DNA of 7,401 bases from positions 1-7,401 of the forward strand of contig JASHUX010000371.1 in NCBI GenBank assembly GCA_030039775.1. Direction: 5' to 3'. Made by a program: the position numbers and the translations under genes. Below the pieces are notes generated by a model. It was not told the DNA's origin and ran no database searches. It saw only the letters and a program-made list of their open reading frames with translations. The DNA comes from Alphaproteobacteria bacterium (lineage in GTDB: Bacteria; Pseudomonadota; Alphaproteobacteria; ATCC43930; CGMCC-115725). Every line of letters begins with the position of its first letter. Position 1 is the stretch's first letter. This document shows positions 5,903 through 7,401 of this stretch, one piece after another.

Positions 5903-5920
5903 TCAACCACGCATGGTTGA
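5903..5920. promoter_or_regulatory. operator-like palindrome between the divergent exported-protein and SDR genes
   Basis: TCAACCAcgcaTGGTTGA is a perfect 7-base inverted repeat with a 4-base centre, a size typical of a dimeric helix-turn-helix regulator site. A third copy of the half-site, TCAACCA, lies at 5987-5993, 84 bases further along and just before the Shine-Dalgarno of the SDR gene. On the minus strand the palindrome overlaps TTGACC (5901-5906), a possible -35 for the exported-protein gene. Function is inferred. Confidence 0.4.
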
Positions 5921-5953
5921 ACGCGCGTGCGGGCACTGGAATCGCGCGGGTGC

Positions 5954-5982
5954 TTGTCATCGCGAAGGCGAGCGGACAGGAT
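5954..5982 (+). promoter_or_regulatory. weak candidate promoter for the SDR-GST operon
   Basis: TTGTCA (5954-5959), a 17-base spacer and CAGGAT (5977-5982) form a sigma-70-like pair with a good -35 and a poor -10. Transcription would start near 5989, about 20 bases before the GTG, and would place the TCAACCA half-site at 5987-5993 over the start point. Confidence 0.3.
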
Positions 5983-5998
5983 GATTTCAACCAAATGC

Positions 5999-6004
5999 AG
6001 GAGG
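5999..6004 (+). promoter_or_regulatory. Shine-Dalgarno that sets the SDR start at GTG 6010
   Basis: AGGAGG lies 5 bases before GTG at 6010-6012. The next ATG in frame (6025) is 20 bases away and too far, and the upstream TTG at 5860 would add 50 non-family residues. The GTG is therefore the best start. Confidence 0.75.
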
Positions 6005-6009
6005 CGCCT

Positions 6010-6834
6010 GTGAAGGCAGCGGACATGTACAAGGTCGACGGTTACGGCGCGATCGTGACCGGCGGCGCGTCCGGTATCGGTCTCGGCTTCGCCGAAGTGC
6101 TGGCGGAAAACGGCGCGCGCGTCACCGTTCTGGACGTCAACCGGGACGGCCTCGACAGAGAGACGAAGCGACTGAGGGACAAAGGCTGGGACGTGCGGGG
6201 CATGACCGTCGACGTCACCGATCACGCCGCGCTCGATCGTGCCTTCGACGAGACCGCCGGACTCTATGGCCGGCTCGATGTTTGCTTCGCCAATGCCGGC
6301 ATCGATCCGGGCATCGGCTTCGTCAGCATCGACCGCACCAGGCGCGTTCCCGAGGGCGCCATCGAGAATTACGACGACGCGCGCTGGAACCGCGTGATCG
6401 AGCTCAATCTCAACGGCGTGTTCGCCACCATCCGTGCCGCGGCCCGGCACATGAAGCCGCGCAGGTCAGGCCGCATCGTCGTCACCACCTCGATGGCGGC
6501 GATGGAGATCGAAGCCGGCATCGGCGCCGCTTATATGGCCGCCAAGGCAGGCGCGGCCCACCTCATGCGCAACGCCGCGCTCGAGCTCGCGAAATATCAG
6601 ATCACGGTCAACGCCATCGCGCCCGGCTGGACCATCACCAATATCGGCGCCGGCTGGATGCAGGATAAAAAGGTCCAGGACGAAGTCGGGCAATGGGTAC
6701 CATTGCGCCGCGTCGCCTCGACCGAGGATTTGAAGGGCCTGGCGCTGTTTCTCGCGTCGCCGGCGTCGAGCTACATCACCGGCGCGCAGATCGTGGTCGA
6801 TGGCGGTTGCCAGCTTGGCAACGTCTTCGACTAA
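6010..6834 (+). CDS. SDR-family NAD(P)-dependent oxidoreductase
   Basis: A 274-residue classical short-chain dehydrogenase/reductase (Rossmann fold, cytosolic) that interconverts alcohols and ketones with a nicotinamide cofactor. Motifs counted from the GTG start: TGGASGIG (17-24) for the cofactor; D42 at the end of strand 2 (VTVLDVN), favouring NAD(H) over NADP(H); NAG (95-97); N133 in ELNLNG; catalytic S161 (TTSMAA), Y175 and K179 (YMAAK); NAIAPGW (201-207); and the C-terminal ITGAQIVVDGG (256-266). Length is normal. The loop between NAG and the next helix (98-125, with IDRTRRVPEG) is somewhat long and may shape the substrate site. The GST gene follows 20 bases after the stop, suggesting one operon. 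The substrate cannot be told from sequence; oxidation of a hydroxylated intermediate would fit the neighbours. Confidence 0.92.
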   Translation: MKAADMYKVDGYGAIVTGGASGIGLGFAEVLAENGARVTVLDVNRDGLDRETKRLRDKGWDVRGMTVDVTDHAALDRAFDETAGLYGRLDVCFANAGIDPGIGFVSIDRTRRVPEGAIENYDDARWNRVIELNLNGVFATIRAAARHMKPRRSGRIVVTTSMAAMEIEAGIGAAYMAAKAGAAHLMRNAALELAKYQITVNAIAPGWTITNIGAGWMQDKKVQDEVGQWVPLRRVASTEDLKGLALFLASPASSYITGAQIVVDGGCQLGNVFD

Positions 6835-6854
6835 CAATCGTTCAGGGGGACTCG

Positions 6855-7401
6855 ATGATCGTCGTTCACCATCTCAACAATTCGCGCTCGCAGCGCGTGC
6901 TGTGGCTGCTGGAGGAACTGGGGCTCGACTACGAGATCAAGTTCTATCAGCGCCAACCCAACATGCGGGCGCCCGCCGAACTGCGCGCCGTGCATCCGCT
7001 CGGCAAGTCCCCGGTCATCACCGACGGCGAGAACACGATCGCGGAATCGGGTGCGATCGTCGAGTATCTGGTGGAGGGCTACGGCAAAGGGCGTCTCGTG
7101 CCGCCGCCCGATACCAAGGCGCGGCTTCGCTATATCTATTGGCTGCATTTCGCCAAGGGCACGCTGATGCCGCCCTTGCTGATCAATCTGATCGCGAGCC
7201 GCATCGCCGGGCCGCAAGTGCCGTGGTTCGCGCGGCCGATCGCCAAGCGCATCGCCGCGAACATTCAGGACGGTTTCTCCGGCCCGGAGATAAAGCGCGA
7301 CCTCGATTTCATCGAGAGCGAATTGGCGGACCGGCCTTATTTCTGCGGCGACGGGTTCACCGCCGCCGACGTGCAGATGAGTTTCCCGCTCGAAGCCGCG
7401 G
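6855..7401 (+). CDS. glutathione S-transferase, C-terminus cut by window edge
   Basis: Open for 182 codons to the window end. The N-terminal thioredoxin-like domain (about 1-76) opens with the strand IVVHHL and then NNSRSQRVLWLLEELGL (8-24), where S10 or S12 may be the glutathione-activating residue. It contains the cis-proline site GKSPVI (50-55) and the glutathione-binding ESGAIVEYL (64-72). The all-helical C-terminal domain follows, with FTAADVQMS (168-176) matching the N-capping box and hydrophobic staple (T169, D172). Bacterial GSTs are usually 200-230 residues, so 20-45 are probably missing. The start ATG follows CAGGGGGA (6843-6850), 4 bases upstream. It is likely cotranscribed with the SDR gene. 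GSTs conjugate glutathione to electrophiles or isomerise and dehalogenate ring-cleavage products, consistent with a detoxifying role here; the true substrate is not known. Confidence 0.9.
   Translation, partial: MIVVHHLNNSRSQRVLWLLEELGLDYEIKFYQRQPNMRAPAELRAVHPLGKSPVITDGENTIAESGAIVEYLVEGYGKGRLVPPPDTKARLRYIYWLHFAKGTLMPPLLINLIASRIAGPQVPWFARPIAKRIAANIQDGFSGPEIKRDLDFIESELADRPYFCGDGFTAADVQMSFPLEAA

Noticed and set aside
5860..6009. Longer N-terminus for the SDR protein starting at TTG 5860
   Set aside because: The added 50 residues show no family similarity and cross the palindrome and likely promoter. The GTG at 6010 has a full Shine-Dalgarno.
1..7401. Defence system, CRISPR array, transposon, phage or RNA gene
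   Set aside because: No array-like repeats, transposase, integrase, terminal repeats, tRNA-like folds or toxin-antitoxin pairs were seen. The P-loop NTPase stands alone and matches a housekeeping-type small kinase family.

Overview
The window is GC-rich, densely coding DNA that looks like an alphaproteobacterial chromosome, probably a soil-type Hyphomicrobiales (Bradyrhizobium/Rhodoplanes-like). This placement rests on base composition, protein character and frequent GTG starts, and no marker gene is present to confirm it. There are eight protein genes, two of them cut by the window edges. I see no RNA gene, insertion sequence, CRISPR array or origin. No intergenic gap exceeds about 200 bases.

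Layout, left to right. (1) Minus strand 1-922: a luciferase-like FMN-dependent monooxygenase whose C-terminus lies outside the window. (2) A 200-base divergent control region holding a near-consensus sigma-70 promoter for the monooxygenase and a 9-base inverted repeat over its -10. (3) Plus strand 1123-2742: a UbiD-family prenylated-FMN decarboxylase with an unusual basic C-terminal tail. (4) Minus strand 2710-3240: a small P-loop NTPase of the FlaR/adenylate-kinase-like type, whose 3' end overlaps the decarboxylase by 33 bases. (5) Plus strand 3277-4020: an alpha/beta hydrolase with Cys in the nucleophile position, starting only 36 bases from the divergent NTPase gene. (6) Minus strand 4042-5205: an amidohydrolase_2 (TIM-barrel) enzyme. 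(7) Minus strand 5356-5811: a small exported Thr/Pro-rich protein followed by a clear rho-independent terminator. (8) Plus strand 6010-6834 and 6855 to the edge: an SDR dehydrogenase and a glutathione S-transferase, spaced 20 bases apart as an operon.

Taken together, monooxygenase, decarboxylase, alpha/beta hydrolase, amidohydrolase, dehydrogenase and GST are enzyme classes typical of breakdown of aromatic or other xenobiotic carbon compounds. The substrate cannot be read from the sequence. The genes alternate in strand and have separate promoters, so they form a loose neighbourhood rather than one operon. No transcription factor, transporter or UbiX (prenyl-FMN synthase) is visible. I found no convincing sign of a wholly new system. 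The best leads are the hydrolase with an altered triad, the decarboxylase tail, the exported Thr-rich protein and several operator-like palindromes in the control regions.
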